55,307 nucleotides of DNA from NCBI RefSeq assembly GCF_019753765.1, contig NZ_JAIJZW010000011.1:9762-65068 (forward strand), given 5' to 3'. The notes below the pieces were generated by a model. It was not told the origin of the DNA, did no database searches, and saw only the letters and a list, made by a program, of their open reading frames with translations. Each line of letters starts with the position of its first letter. Position 1 is the stretch's first letter. This DNA is from Microbacterium marinilacus (GTDB lineage Bacteria > Actinomycetota > Actinomycetes > Actinomycetales > Microbacteriaceae). The position numbers and the translations under genes are program-made. Positions 7,206 to 16,586 of the stretch are shown here, in pieces.

Positions 7206-8507
7206 TCAGGGCGTCGCGTCCTCGGCGACGGCTCGCGCGCCCGAGGCGCGACGCGTCTCCGGCAGGAAGAACATCCCCACGGCGGCGAGCAGCATCAGCA
7301 CCAGGCAGTAGAGCGCGACGAGCCAGGAGCCCCCGCCGACCGCCCCGGTGAGGGCCGCGGCCACGAAGGGCAGCGTGCCGCCCACGATCGCGCCGGTGAT
7401 CTCACGGCTGAAGGTGACGCCGGTGTAGCGGTAGCGGACGTCGAACAGCTCCGACATGAAGCCCGACTGCGCGGCGAGCATCGCGTCGTTGCAGAGCGTG
7501 AAGATCATCACCAACGCGATCCAGACGAGCAGCGGCGTGCCCGTGTCCAGCAGGAAGAAGAACGGGTAGACGAGGACCACCGCCCCGATCGCGCCCGCCA
7601 GGAACACCGGGCGGCGGCCGATGCGATCGCTCAGCCACCCCGCGGTCGGGATCGTGACGAACTTCAGCAGGTTGCCGATCAGGATGCCCGTGAGGCCGAT
7701 CCAGGCCGGCGCCCCCACCACCGTCGTGAGGTAGGTGATGGCGTAGACCGAGGGGAGGTAGCTCGCGACGTTCGGGCCGATCGAGGCGAGCATGGCCAGC
7801 GGGATCCGGCGCCCTGCCGACCGGAACAGGTCGCGGATGGCAGCGCGCGGCACGCCGCCCTCCGCCTGCGTCCGCACGAACTCGGGGCTCTCCGGCACGC
7901 GCAGACGGATCACGATGCCGACCACGCAGACGGCGATGCTGAGGAGGAACGCGATGCGCCACCCCCAGGAGAGGAACGCCTCCTCGGGCAGCACGGTGTT
8001 CAGCAGGGTGAGCACGCCGGTGGCGAGCAGCGCGCCGGCCGCGTTGCCGGCTCCCGGGATCGCCGCGTTCAGCCCTCGGGACGAGTCGTTCGCGTGCTCC
8101 GCGGCGAGCAGGGTGGCGCCGGCGTACTCCCCGCCGGCGCCGAACCCCTGGAGGATGCGCAGGATGATCAGGATGACGGGCGCGGCCATCCCGATCGCCG
8201 CGGTGCTCGGCACGAGGCCGATGAGCGTCGACGATGCGCCCATCAGGATCAGGGTGAGGAAGAGCATCTGGCGACGGCCGAACCGGTCTCCCAGGTTACC
8301 GATCACGACGCCGCCGATGGGGCGGGCGAAGAAGCCGACGGCGAACGTGGCGAAAGAGGACAGCGTCGCCACGAGCGGGTCGCCGGACGGGAAGAAGACC
8401 GCCGGGAACACGAGCGCGCTCGCGGTCGCGTAGAGCGAGAAGTCATACCACTCGAGGGCCGTTCCCACGGTGGCGCCGATCGTGGCCTTGTTGATGCGAA
8501 ACGTCAT
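7206..8507 (-). CDS. MHS-type MFS metabolite:proton symporter
   Basis: 433 aa. TM1 carries the ALEWYDFSLYATASALVFP signature of the metabolite:H+ symporter group (relatives of ProP, KgtP, ShiA), and the loop 2-3 motif is GNLGDRFGRRQ. About 12 membrane helices follow. These carriers import organic acids, betaines or other polar metabolites by proton symport; the substrate here is unknown. Start 8507 is preferred (GGAGAGAACA before ATG); an ATG at 8522 overlaps the stop of the upstream 110-aa gene and has no spaced ribosome site. Probably cotranscribed with the two upstream unknown genes and the LacI gene. Confidence 0.9.
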   Translation of the reverse strand: MTFRINKATIGATVGTALEWYDFSLYATASALVFPAVFFPSGDPLVATLSSFATFAVGFFARPIGGVVIGNLGDRFGRRQMLFLTLILMGASSTLIGLVPSTAAIGMAAPVILIILRILQGFGAGGEYAGATLLAAEHANDSSRGLNAAIPGAGNAAGALLATGVLTLLNTVLPEEAFLSWGWRIAFLLSIAVCVVGIVIRLRVPESPEFVRTQAEGGVPRAAIRDLFRSAGRRIPLAMLASIGPNVASYLPSVYAITYLTTVVGAPAWIGLTGILIGNLLKFVTIPTAGWLSDRIGRRPVFLAGAIGAVVLVYPFFFLLDTGTPLLVWIALVMIFTLCNDAMLAAQSGFMSELFDVRYRYTGVTFSREITGAIVGGTLPFVAAALTGAVGGGSWLVALYCLVLMLLAAVGMFFLPETRRASGARAVAEDATP

Positions 8508-8518
8508 TGTTCTCTCCG

Positions 8519-8851
8519 TCATCCTTTCAGGGCGAGCCGGACGGAGACCGTGGCCCGCGTGGGGCGCCCGTCCTGCCCGGTCGCGGTGCCGGCGAGCCTG
8601 AGGAAGCCGCCGAAGTGTGAGACGCGGGCGAAGGCAGCACCGAGCGTGTCGACGACCGTCCCCTCGTCCAGCCAGCGGATGCCGTCCGCGCTCAGCTGCG
8701 TCTGGAGCACGAGACGGGTGCCCGGCTCGGGGTCGTGGAGCTCGACGAAGAACACCGCCTCGTCGGCCCAGCCGCACTCGTAGGGGTGGGTCTCGATCGT
8801 GCCGTCGAACTGCTGCCGCAGCTCGACCACGGACGTGTAGAAGGTCTTCAC
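8519..8851 (-). CDS. 110-aa protein of unknown function in transporter operon
   Basis: The GTG start at 8851 overlaps the stop of the 306-aa gene (GTGA), so this is the coupled second cistron. The product is predicted beta-rich (VKTFYTSVVELRQQFDG.., ..VVDTLGAAFARVSHFGGFLRLAG..), soluble and with no signal peptide. No family recognised. Its tight coupling suggests it works with the 306-aa protein, perhaps as a partner subunit or accessory enzyme for the compound imported by the MHS carrier. Confidence 0.8.
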   Translation of the reverse strand: MKTFYTSVVELRQQFDGTIETHPYECGWADEAVFFVELHDPEPGTRLVLQTQLSADGIRWLDEGTVVDTLGAAFARVSHFGGFLRLAGTATGQDGRPTRATVSVRLALKG

Positions 8852-9768
8852 GCGTCGTCCCCCGTCTCTGTCGAGATGACCACCGAGTCCAGATAGAGGC
8901 TGACCCGTCGATCCGTGTCCGCCTCGACGAAGAAGACCGGGTTCAACAGACCCTCGATGTCGTCGTAGGCCGGCGCCCAGGTGGGGTGCGCGTCCTCGGG
9001 GAAGCGCAGGGTGCGGCCGCCGACGCGGAACTCCTCGTATCGGCGGGTGCGCAGGTCGATCGTGAGGGACAGCGGCGTCCAGTTCAGCTTGTCGTCCGAC
9101 TCGTTGTAGATGAGGTGCTGCCGCCCCTCGTCGAACCACGTCGTCGCCGCCGTCGAGCCGTCGGGCTGCCGCGCCCCGAACCACTGCGGGTCGATGCCGG
9201 CCTTGTGCCAGCCGTCGACCCCGTAGCTCCACTCCGCGTCGGTCGCGTCGGTGGCGCTGTAGAACTGCCAGGCGCGCACCGGCCTGCCGGCCACGGCGTT
9301 CACGTAACGCACCCCGGGCATGTACCGGAACTCGCGGTCCTGCAGGTCGACGAACATGCCGAAAGCGCGCACGTCGTCGATTCCGAGACCCGGCCGGTCC
9401 TGCTCCGCCTTATACGTGAGGAGCGCCTCGACCCGCAGGCGCCGCGTCCGTGGCGGCACCGCGAGGCGCTTGATGGACAGGCCCATGGATCCCGGGGCAG
9501 GCGGCTGGTCCGGCGGCGCGGCGGCGGCGCGACTGGAGATCTTGAGCGAGTAGGTGCCCTGCGCCGAGCCATGGGTGCCCCCGAAGGTGAACGTCGCAGA
9601 GCTGAGCATCGTCGGCCCCCAGTGGATGAGGTCGATGTCCTCCGAATGCTCTCGGAAGCCGGGGGCCACGAAGTTGGGACGCAGATCGAGCCAGCCGCTC
9701 ATGCCGCGGTCGAAGTCGTCGGCGACCAGCACCCGCGGGAGCGGATCGAAGTATCCGGAGAGCGCCAT
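8848..9768 (-). CDS. 306-aa beta-rich protein of unknown function, first gene of LacI/MHS operon
   Basis: Start 9768 is set by AAGGAGGAGC immediately before ATG; no signal peptide. Aromatic-rich beta-strand pattern (VLVADDFDRGMSGWLDLRPN, WQFYSATDATDAEWSYGVDGWHK, YNESDDKLNWTPLSLTIDL), reminiscent of a jelly-roll or concanavalin-like sandwich. It may correspond to the DUF6772 family as I remember it, unchecked. It leads the operon with a 110-aa protein, an importer and a LacI regulator, so it is probably an intracellular catabolic protein. Possible carbohydrate-active fold; function unknown. Confidence 0.82.
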   Translation of the reverse strand: MALSGYFDPLPRVLVADDFDRGMSGWLDLRPNFVAPGFREHSEDIDLIHWGPTMLSSATFTFGGTHGSAQGTYSLKISSRAAAAPPDQPPAPGSMGLSIKRLAVPPRTRRLRVEALLTYKAEQDRPGLGIDDVRAFGMFVDLQDREFRYMPGVRYVNAVAGRPVRAWQFYSATDATDAEWSYGVDGWHKAGIDPQWFGARQPDGSTAATTWFDEGRQHLIYNESDDKLNWTPLSLTIDLRTRRYEEFRVGGRTLRFPEDAHPTWAPAYDDIEGLLNPVFFVEADTDRRVSLYLDSVVISTETGDDA

Positions 9769-9801
9769 GCTCCTCCTTGAGCGATCGGTGAACAAACGAT
9801 T

Positions 9802-9813
9802 TACCAGACGGTA
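9802..9813. promoter_or_regulatory. Inverted repeat upstream of the 306-aa gene
   Basis: TACC-AGAC-GGTA lies 33 nt before the start of the 306-aa gene in an AT-richer patch (9790-9817), a plausible operator for the LacI protein of this cluster. The adjacent TetR regulator is less likely because its own operators are different. Confidence 0.4.
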
Positions 9814-9870
9814 TCACTCGTCCTCGGGAGGGTCAACGGGAGGTGCGGGAGTGGGTCGGTGGTCGGAGTT

Positions 9871-10437
9871 CTAGCGCGCGCCGGCGTGCGCGAGCAGGGT
9901 CTCAGCGGCGCTGCGGGCTTGGCCTGCCACCGTGGGGTCGCGCAGGATCGCCGCCGTGGTCTGTGCGCCCTCGGCCAGGAGTGCGATCTGGACGGCGACG
10001 TCGTCCGTGGCGCCGTGCTCTCTCACGAGGCCGAGCACGTGCGCCCGGAACGCCGCCTTCTGCGCGCGGATGGCGCTCGCGACCTTCGGGGATCTCGCGC
10101 CGAGCTCCCCGAAGGAGTTGATGAAGGCGCAGCCGCGGAAGTCGTCCTCGCGGAACCAGTCGGACAGGAAGTCGAAGACCGACAGCAGCTTGCCCTCGGG
10201 AGACGCCTCTGCGGCGGCGGCCCGTGTGACGCCCTCGTTCCAGATCTCCGTCCGGTGCGCGAGCACCGCGACCACCAGGTCGTCCTTCGAGGGGAACAGG
10301 CCGTAGATCCTCTTGAGGGAGACGCCGGCCTCCGCCCGCACGGCGTCCATGCCGACCGACTGGATGCCGTGCGCGTAAAACAGGCGGTCGGCGGCCGCCA
10401 CGAGCCGCGCCCGTGCTGCCTCGTCGTCGGTCGTCAT
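9871..10437 (-). CDS. TetR-family transcriptional repressor
   Basis: 188 aa. N-terminal TetR helix-turn-helix (LFYAHGIQSVGMDAVRAEAGVSLKRIYGLFPSKDDLVVAVL, about 20-60) and an all-helical ligand domain. AAGGGGAAGAG precedes ATG 10437. It is divergent from an alpha/beta hydrolase; two GAGAACG..CGTTCTC palindromes lie in the shared 88-nt promoter region, overlapping divergent -10 elements (TAGTGT plus, TACACT minus, about 10470-10476). It therefore probably represses itself and the hydrolase. Ligand unknown. Confidence 0.93.
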   Translation of the reverse strand: MTTDDEAARARLVAAADRLFYAHGIQSVGMDAVRAEAGVSLKRIYGLFPSKDDLVVAVLAHRTEIWNEGVTRAAAAEASPEGKLLSVFDFLSDWFREDDFRGCAFINSFGELGARSPKVASAIRAQKAAFRAHVLGLVREHGATDDVAVQIALLAEGAQTTAAILRDPTVAGQARSAAETLLAHAGAR

Positions 10438-10453
10438 CTCTTCCCCTTGCGCT

Positions 10454-10469
10454 GAGAACGTTCGTTCTC
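10454..10469. promoter_or_regulatory. TetR operator 1
   Basis: GAGAACGTTCGTTCTC: 7-bp arms around TT, positioned over the expected transcription start of the TetR gene. Confidence 0.8.
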
Positions 10470-10477
10470 TAGTGTAG

Positions 10478-11368
<891 letters not shown>

Positions 11369-11388
11369 CGGCCGACCCGTCGGTCCGG

Positions 11389-11417
11389 GTGCCCTCCCGC
11401 CATGCGCGGGAGGGCAC
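11389..11417 (+). terminator. Terminator hairpin after hydrolase gene
   Basis: 12-bp perfect stem (GTGCCCTCCCGC with GCGGGAGGGCAC), 5-nt loop, 20 nt after the stop codon. Confidence 0.8.
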
Positions 11418-11511
11418 TCCTGCAGCCAGACCCGGTCCGTGTCAAGCTCCTGGGGCCGCGGATCGAGGATGCGTAGCGTGGCCTGCACCACGAACCACAG
11501 GAGGAAGCGAC

Positions 11512-12012
11512 ATGGAGAACCTGCCCCACGCCACGGACGACGACCGCGCGACGATCGCGAAGATCGTGAAGGCCGCCAAGGTCGGGCTTCTGACCACCGT
11601 CAGCCCCGACGGGCAGCTGCACAGCCGGCCGCTCGTGGCCCAGGACGTGGAGTTCGACGGCGACCTGTGGTTCTTCGCCCAGGACGACAGCGCCAAGGTC
11701 CGCGACATCGCCGCCCACGGGCAGGTGAACGTCGCGTTCGAGTCCGGAAAGGGCTACCTGTCGCTCGCCGGCACCGCCACGGTGGTGCGCGACGAGCAGA
11801 AGATCGAGGAGTACTGGTCGCCCGGGGTGGAGGCCTGGTTCCCCGAGGGACGCGAGGACCCGACCGTGGCGCTCATCCGCGTGCACGCCGAGACGGCGGA
11901 GTACTGGGCCAACGACGAGCCGCGGATCGTGTCCGCCTTCAAGATCGCGAAGGCCGCGGTCGGCGGGGGCCAGCCGGACGTGGGCGAGAACCGCACCGTC
12001 GACCTCAGCTGA
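11512..12012 (+). CDS. Pyridoxamine 5'-phosphate oxidase-like FMN-binding split-barrel protein (general stress protein 26 type)
   Basis: 166 aa. The sequence KVGLLTTVSPDGQLHSRPLVAQ and DLWFFAQDDSAKVRDIAAHGQVNVAF follows the GSP26/PPOX-like split barrel, which binds FMN or F420 as a homodimer. Members are implicated in general stress and in cofactor reduction; the exact reaction is unknown. CAGGAGGAAGCGAC gives a strong ribosome site at ATG 11512. Monocistronic between two hairpins. Confidence 0.88.
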   Translation: MENLPHATDDDRATIAKIVKAAKVGLLTTVSPDGQLHSRPLVAQDVEFDGDLWFFAQDDSAKVRDIAAHGQVNVAFESGKGYLSLAGTATVVRDEQKIEEYWSPGVEAWFPEGREDPTVALIRVHAETAEYWANDEPRIVSAFKIAKAAVGGGQPDVGENRTVDLS

Positions 12013-12013
12013 C

Positions 12014-12045
12014 CTGAGCCGGCCGGCGCAGGGAGCGCGGCTCAG
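12014..12045. terminator. Weak bidirectional terminator
   Basis: 8-bp stem CTGAGCCG/CGGCTCAG with a long GC-rich loop, between convergent genes and overlapping the bcp stop codon. Confidence 0.4.
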
Positions 12046-12515
12046 TCGATGCCGAGCTCCTTGCGCAGCCGCGCGACGTGTCCCGTCGCCTTGACGCTGT
12101 AGAGCGCCTTGACGACCGTGCCCTGCTCGTCGATGACGAAGGTCGAGCGGATGACGCCCTCGACGACCTTGCCGTAGTTCATCTTCTCGCCCCAGGTGCC
12201 GTAGGCGCGGTGGACCGCGGCGTCGGGATCGCTCAGCAGCTCGAAGGTGAGCCCGTCCCGCTCGCGGAACTTCGCGAGCTTGGCGGGCTCGTCTCGTGAG
12301 ACGCCCAGCACGGTGTAGCCGGCGCCGGCGAGCGAGGCGATGCTGTCGCGGAAGTCGCAGGCCTGCGTCGTGCAGCCGGGAGTCATCGCCGCGGGATAGA
12401 AGTACAGCACGACCTTGCCGCCCCGCAGATCGCCGAGTGAGACCTGCTCGCCGTCCTGATCCTGCAGGGTGAAGTCGGGGGCGGGGCTTCCGGGTTCCAG
12501 GCGCGTGTCGGTCAC
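12042..12515 (-). CDS. bcp: Thiol peroxidase, BCP/PrxQ-type peroxiredoxin
   Basis: 157 aa. Peroxidatic Cys48 in PAAMTPGCTTQAC with resolving Cys53 five residues on, the PrxQ/BCP arrangement; thioredoxin-fold strands precede it (GGKVVLYFYP). It reduces hydrogen peroxide and organic peroxides using thioredoxin or mycothiol-linked donors in the cytosol. Start is GTG 12515; a TAGGCT hexamer ends 6 nt upstream, so the transcript may be leaderless, although the intervening GGAGGC also resembles a ribosome site. Confidence 0.93.
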   Translation of the reverse strand: MTDTRLEPGSPAPDFTLQDQDGEQVSLGDLRGGKVVLYFYPAAMTPGCTTQACDFRDSIASLAGAGYTVLGVSRDEPAKLAKFRERDGLTFELLSDPDAAVHRAYGTWGEKMNYGKVVEGVIRSTFVIDEQGTVVKALYSVKATGHVARLRKELGID

Positions 12516-12521
12516 GCCTCC

Positions 12522-12527
12522 AGCCTA
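12522..12527 (-). promoter_or_regulatory. Putative -10 hexamer for leaderless bcp
   Basis: TAGGCT on the minus strand, 6 nt before GTG 12515. Confidence 0.5.
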
Positions 12528-12571
12528 GGCCGTGTCTCCCGGCCGCGGGATGGCCCGCGGCCGGGCGCGCA

Positions 12572-14029
12572 TCAGCCGACGGGCACGGAGCCGACGACCA
12601 CGCCGACGGCGAGCATCGCCAGCGACACGAGCAGCGCGCGCCACAGCACCTTGCGGTGGTGATCGCCGAGGTTCACGCCGGCGAGCGAGACGAGCAGCAG
12701 GATGGCCGGCACGAGGGGGCTCTGCAGGTGGACGGGCTGGCCGATAATCGACGCCCGCGCCATCTCCGCGGGGGAGATGCCGTACGAGGCGGCGCTCTCG
12801 GCCAGCACCGGCAGGATGCCGTAGTAGAACGCGTCGTTCGACATGAAGAACGTCATCGGGATCGAGAGCAGGCCGGTGATGACGGCGAAGAACGGGCCGA
12901 GCGACGGGGGCACGATGTCGACGACCCAGTCGGCCATCGCCGTGACCATCCCGGTGCCGTCCAGCACGCCGACGAGCACGCCCGCCGCCAGCACCATCGA
13001 GACCACGCCGACGATGCTCGGCGCGTGCGCGACGATCTCGGCGCTCTGCTGCTTCAGCCGGGGGAAGTTCACCACGAGGGCGAGCGCCGATCCGATCATG
13101 AAGACAAACGGCAGCGGCAGCACGTCGAGCACCAGCAGCGTCATCACCGCGAGGGTGAGGACGAGGTTGAACCAGACCAGCTTCGGCCGCAGCGTCTCGC
13201 GCTCCGGGTTCAGCATGGTGTCGGCCATCGCCGTGTCGCGCTCGTCCTCGGCGATCCGTGCCGGTCCTGCGGCCCCGGCGCCCTTCACGGTGAGGATGTT
13301 CCGCGTGCCGAGCGTGGCACGCGCCCCGGGGGTGCCGGCCGCGCCGACGCCGCCCGGCACCCGCATCGCGAAGCGGCCGGCGCGCTCGCCGACGCCGTCG
13401 CGGCGCAGCTCGAGCCGGCCGATGCGGTTGCGCTCCGAGACGCCCAGCAGCCAGCTCAGCCCGAAGGCGAGCAGGAGGCCGACCCCCAGCGAGGGCAGCA
13501 TCGGGACGAACACCTCGGTGGGGGAGACGCCCAGGGCGGTCGCCGCGCGGACGGTGGGGCCGCCCCACGGGACGATGTTCAGGGTGCCGTTGACGAGGCC
13601 CGCCACGCAGGTGAGCACGACGGGGCTCATGCCCAGCCGCAGGTAGACGGGCAGCAGCGCGGAGGTGGTGATGATGAACGTCGTCGATCCGTCGCCGTCG
13701 AGCGAGACCGCACCGGCGAGCAGCGCGGTGCCCAGCACGACCTTCGCCGGGTCGTCGCCGACCAGGCGGGTGATCAGCCGGATCAGCGGGTCGAACAGCC
13801 CGACGTCGATCATGATGCCGAAGAACATGATCGCGAACATCAGCAGGGCGGCCGTGGGCGCCATGTCGGAGATCGCGTCGATCACCATGTCGCCCATGCC
13901 GAGTCCGGCGCCGGCGAACAGGCCGAAGATCGTCGGGACGAGGATGAGGGCGACCATCGGCGTGAGGCGCTTGGTCATGATCAGCACCATGAACGCGAGG
14001 ATCATGGTGAAGCCGAGTGCGACGAGCAT
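12572..14029 (-). CDS. CitMHS-family citrate/metal-citrate or dicarboxylate carrier
   Basis: 485 aa, about 12 hydrophobic helices with a central cytoplasmic loop (about 205-270). Conserved features of the CitMHS family include LSIPMTFFMSNDAFYYGILPV and GTLNIVPWGGP. Family members import citrate complexed with Mg2+ or Ca2+ by proton symport. AAGGACG lies upstream of ATG 14029. Divergent from a CitA/CitB-type two-component system, which typically senses external citrate or a C4-dicarboxylate and activates its carrier; control of this gene by that pair is the obvious inference. Confidence 0.92.
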   Translation of the reverse strand: MLVALGFTMILAFMVLIMTKRLTPMVALILVPTIFGLFAGAGLGMGDMVIDAISDMAPTAALLMFAIMFFGIMIDVGLFDPLIRLITRLVGDDPAKVVLGTALLAGAVSLDGDGSTTFIITTSALLPVYLRLGMSPVVLTCVAGLVNGTLNIVPWGGPTVRAATALGVSPTEVFVPMLPSLGVGLLLAFGLSWLLGVSERNRIGRLELRRDGVGERAGRFAMRVPGGVGAAGTPGARATLGTRNILTVKGAGAAGPARIAEDERDTAMADTMLNPERETLRPKLVWFNLVLTLAVMTLLVLDVLPLPFVFMIGSALALVVNFPRLKQQSAEIVAHAPSIVGVVSMVLAAGVLVGVLDGTGMVTAMADWVVDIVPPSLGPFFAVITGLLSIPMTFFMSNDAFYYGILPVLAESAASYGISPAEMARASIIGQPVHLQSPLVPAILLLVSLAGVNLGDHHRKVLWRALLVSLAMLAVGVVVGSVPVG

Positions 14030-14175
14030 GTTTTCGACGTCCTTGTCTGTTCCGGCGACGTTGCGGTACCGAAGGAATCTAGGGCGATGCCCGCGGAGCC
14101 CCCGAGGTAGCGCGCATTGCGCGGGAACTGCGCGTTGCGCCAGTTGTGCGCATTCTGCGCACCGCGTCGGCGAGC

Positions 14176-14181
14176 GATACT
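14176..14181 (+). promoter_or_regulatory. Putative -10 hexamer for leaderless sensor kinase
   Basis: GATACT ends 6 nt before ATG 14188 in the divergent region shared with the citrate carrier. Confidence 0.4.
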
Positions 14182-14187
14182 CGGGAG

Positions 14188-15870
14188 ATGCGGTTCGCGA
14201 CGAGGGTGCTGGCGATGCAGCTGGCGGCAGCGGTCGTCGTCGTCGCGGTCTGCGCGCTCGCCTTCGGCGCCGTGGGGGTGCGCCAGCTGCGCGCGGAGAC
14301 CGAGAGCACGGCGCTGGGCATCGCGCGCACGGCGGCGTCGGACCCGCAGGTGCGCGCCGAGGTCGCGGCGTACGCGGGGCCGGGCGGATACGACACCGCC
14401 GCCCTGGCCGACGGACCGCTGCAGCAGTACGCGCTCGCGGTGGCCGAGCGGACCGGTGCGCTGTTCGTCGTGATCGCCGACGACGACGGCATCCGTCTCG
14501 CGCACCCGGAGGACGCGCGGCTCGGCCAGCGGGTGAGCACCGGCTACGAGGCGGTGCTGGCAGGGCACGAGGTCGTCGAATGGGAGAGCGGAACGCTCGG
14601 GTCGTCGGTGCGGGCGAAGGTGCCCGTCCCAGGCCCGGACGGCGACGGCATCGTCGGAGAGGTGAGCGTCGGGTTCGCGACCGACCGGGCGTTCGCCGAC
14701 GCGCCGGCGCTCGCCGGGGCCGTCGCGGCGATCGCGCTCGTGGCGCTCGCCCTGGCGCTCCTCGTCGCCCTCGTGATCCGCCGCCGGCTCGAACGCCTCA
14801 CCCGGGGCGTCCAGCCCGACGAGCTCGCCGCCCTCCTGCAGAGCCGCGCGGCCGTGCTCGAGGGCGTGCACGACGGCGTGATCGCCGTCTCGGCCGACCG
14901 CGTCGTCCGCGCCTGCAACCCCGCCGCGGCCGAGGCCCTGTCGCTGGACGGCCACGAGGCCACCGGGCGTCCGATCGACGACCTGGACCTGCCGCCCCGG
15001 TTGCGGCGCACCCTCGACGCCGCCCTCGCCGGGGAGAGCACGGTGCACGGCGAGCTCGTGCTGACCGATCGGGTCGTCTTCCTCGAGGTGCACGGCGTGC
15101 GGCACGACGGCGACGACCTGGGCGTCGTGGCGGTGCTGCGCGATCGAACGGACGTCGTGGCCCTCGCGGAGCGCCTCGACGCCGTCCGGGCCGCGACGAA
15201 CGCGATGCGCGCACAGCGCCACGAGTTCGCGAACCGCATGCACGTCGCGTCCGGCATGCTCGCGGCCGGCCGCGTCGAGGAGACGCGGGCGCTTCTCGCC
15301 GAGTTCGCCGACCGCGGCGCGCTTCCCGAAGAGGGACAGGTGGGCGTCGCCGAGCCCTTCCTGCGCTCCTTCCTCGCCGCGAAGGCCGTGGAGGCGGGCG
15401 AACGCGGCGTCGATCTGCGCCTCGGCGACGACACGCTCGTGCTCGGCACCGTGCACGAGCCGGAGGACGCCGCCGCAGTGCTCGGCAACCTGATCGACAA
15501 CGCCGTCACCGCCGCCGTCGCGGCCGGCGCCCCGCGATGGGTGGAGGTCACGCTGCTCGACGACGGCGACCAGCTGGCGCTCACCGTCGCGGACTCCGGG
15601 CGGGGTGTCGACGCGCCCGAGAGCGTCTTCGAGCGCGCCCGCGCGCGCGAGGACGAGGCCGAGGCCGGCGAGGTGCACGGGCGCGGCATCGGACTGCCGC
15701 TCGCGCGGCGGTTCAGCCGACGGCGGGGCGGTGAGCTGTGGGTCGTCTCACCGGGCGGCGAGGGGCACGGGGCCGTGTTCGGCGCGCGGCTGCCCGGTGT
15801 GATGCTCCCGGCCGCCATCGCGACGGAGCCGGACCGGACGGGATCCGAAGACGATGGAGGACAGCGATGA
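14188..15870 (+). CDS. CitA/DcuS-type sensor histidine kinase
   Basis: 560 aa. TM1 (about 8-30), an extracytoplasmic PAS-like citrate/dicarboxylate sensor domain (about 35-170), TM2 (about 175-200), a cytosolic PAS domain (about 210-320), then the short H-box typical of this family, AQRHEFANRMH (His345), and HATPase_c motifs (NLIDNAVTAA, DSGRG, GRGIGLPLARR). An alternative GTG start at 14146 adds 14 residues; ATG 14188 has GGGAG adjacent but a -10-like hexamer 6 nt upstream, suggesting leaderless initiation. Overlaps the response regulator by 4 nt. Confidence 0.92.
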   Translation: MRFATRVLAMQLAAAVVVVAVCALAFGAVGVRQLRAETESTALGIARTAASDPQVRAEVAAYAGPGGYDTAALADGPLQQYALAVAERTGALFVVIADDDGIRLAHPEDARLGQRVSTGYEAVLAGHEVVEWESGTLGSSVRAKVPVPGPDGDGIVGEVSVGFATDRAFADAPALAGAVAAIALVALALALLVALVIRRRLERLTRGVQPDELAALLQSRAAVLEGVHDGVIAVSADRVVRACNPAAAEALSLDGHEATGRPIDDLDLPPRLRRTLDAALAGESTVHGELVLTDRVVFLEVHGVRHDGDDLGVVAVLRDRTDVVALAERLDAVRAATNAMRAQRHEFANRMHVASGMLAAGRVEETRALLAEFADRGALPEEGQVGVAEPFLRSFLAAKAVEAGERGVDLRLGDDTLVLGTVHEPEDAAAVLGNLIDNAVTAAVAAGAPRWVEVTLLDDGDQLALTVADSGRGVDAPESVFERARAREDEAEAGEVHGRGIGLPLARRFSRRRGGELWVVSPGGEGHGAVFGARLPGVMLPAAIATEPDRTGSEDDGGQR

Positions 15871-16505
15871 CGGTGCACGTGCTGATCGTGGACGACGACT
15901 TCCGGGTGAGCGGCATCCACCGTGACCTCGTCGAGGCGCGGCCCGGCTTCGTCGCGCTGCCTCCGGTGCGCGACGCCGCGTCCGCGCGGCGCGCGATCTC
16001 GGAGGACCGGCCCGATCTGCTGCTGCTGGACGTGTACCTGCCGGACGGCGACGGCATCGAGCTCGGTCGCGAGTCCGGGATCGACAGGTTCGTGCTGAGC
16101 GCGGCGGGCGACGGTGCGACGGTGCGGCGCGCGCTCGCCTCCGGCGCGCTGCACTACCTGATCAAGCCCTTCGACCCGGCGGCGCTGCACGACCGCCTCG
16201 ACCGCTACGCGCGCTACCGCAACCTGCTGGCGGCGGGCGAGCTCACGCAGCACGCGATCGATCGTGCCGGGGCCGTGCTCCACGGCGGGCAGTCGACGTC
16301 CCCGGTGCGCGAAGGGACGCAGCAGCTGCTCCTGGGCGCGCTCGCCGAGGGCGAGGCGTCGAGCGCGGAGGTCGCCGAGCGCATCGGGGTGTCGCGGGCG
16401 ACCGCGCAGCGCCACCTCTCGGATCTCGCTGCGCGCGGCGTCGTCGCCGTGACGCTGCGCTACGGAACGGCCGGGCGCCCGGAGCACCGCTACCGCGCGA
16501 AGTGA
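15867..16505 (+). CDS. CitB/DcuR-type response regulator
   Basis: 212 aa. Receiver domain with D9-D11, phospho-acceptor Asp55 (LLLLDVYLPDGDG) and Lys in YLIKPFDP. The C-terminal winged helix region is of the CitB/DcuR type (SSAEVAERIGVSRATAQRHLSDLAARG, about 168-195). GGAGGACAGCG precedes ATG 15867, which overlaps the kinase stop (ATGA). Probably activates the divergent citrate carrier gene. Confidence 0.93.
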   Translation: MTVHVLIVDDDFRVSGIHRDLVEARPGFVALPPVRDAASARRAISEDRPDLLLLDVYLPDGDGIELGRESGIDRFVLSAAGDGATVRRALASGALHYLIKPFDPAALHDRLDRYARYRNLLAAGELTQHAIDRAGAVLHGGQSTSPVREGTQQLLLGALAEGEASSAEVAERIGVSRATAQRHLSDLAARGVVAVTLRYGTAGRPEHRYRAK

Positions 16506-16514
16506 CGAACGCGT

Positions 16515-16538
16515 CGCGAGTGCCATCTGGCACTCGCG
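16515..16538. terminator. Terminator hairpin 1 of a tandem pair
   Basis: CGCGAGTGCC-ATCT-GGCACTCGCG, a 10-bp perfect stem between the convergent regulator and rsgA genes. Confidence 0.7.
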
Positions 16539-16547
16539 CACCGCCGC

Positions 16548-16567
16548 CGAGCGCCATGTGGCACTCG
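16548..16567. terminator. Terminator hairpin 2, near copy of hairpin 1
   Basis: CGAGCGCC-ATGT-GGCACTCG, 8-bp stem with one mismatch. It repeats the GCCAT-TGGCACTCG core of the preceding hairpin 10 nt away. Confidence 0.55.
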
Positions 16568-16586
16568 CAGCCCGCAGCGGGCAGCC

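Noticed and set aside
13665..15734. A 689-codon frame overlapping the citrate carrier and sensor kinase
   Set aside because: Arg/Gly-rich shadow of two well-recognised genes, without a ribosome site or family features.
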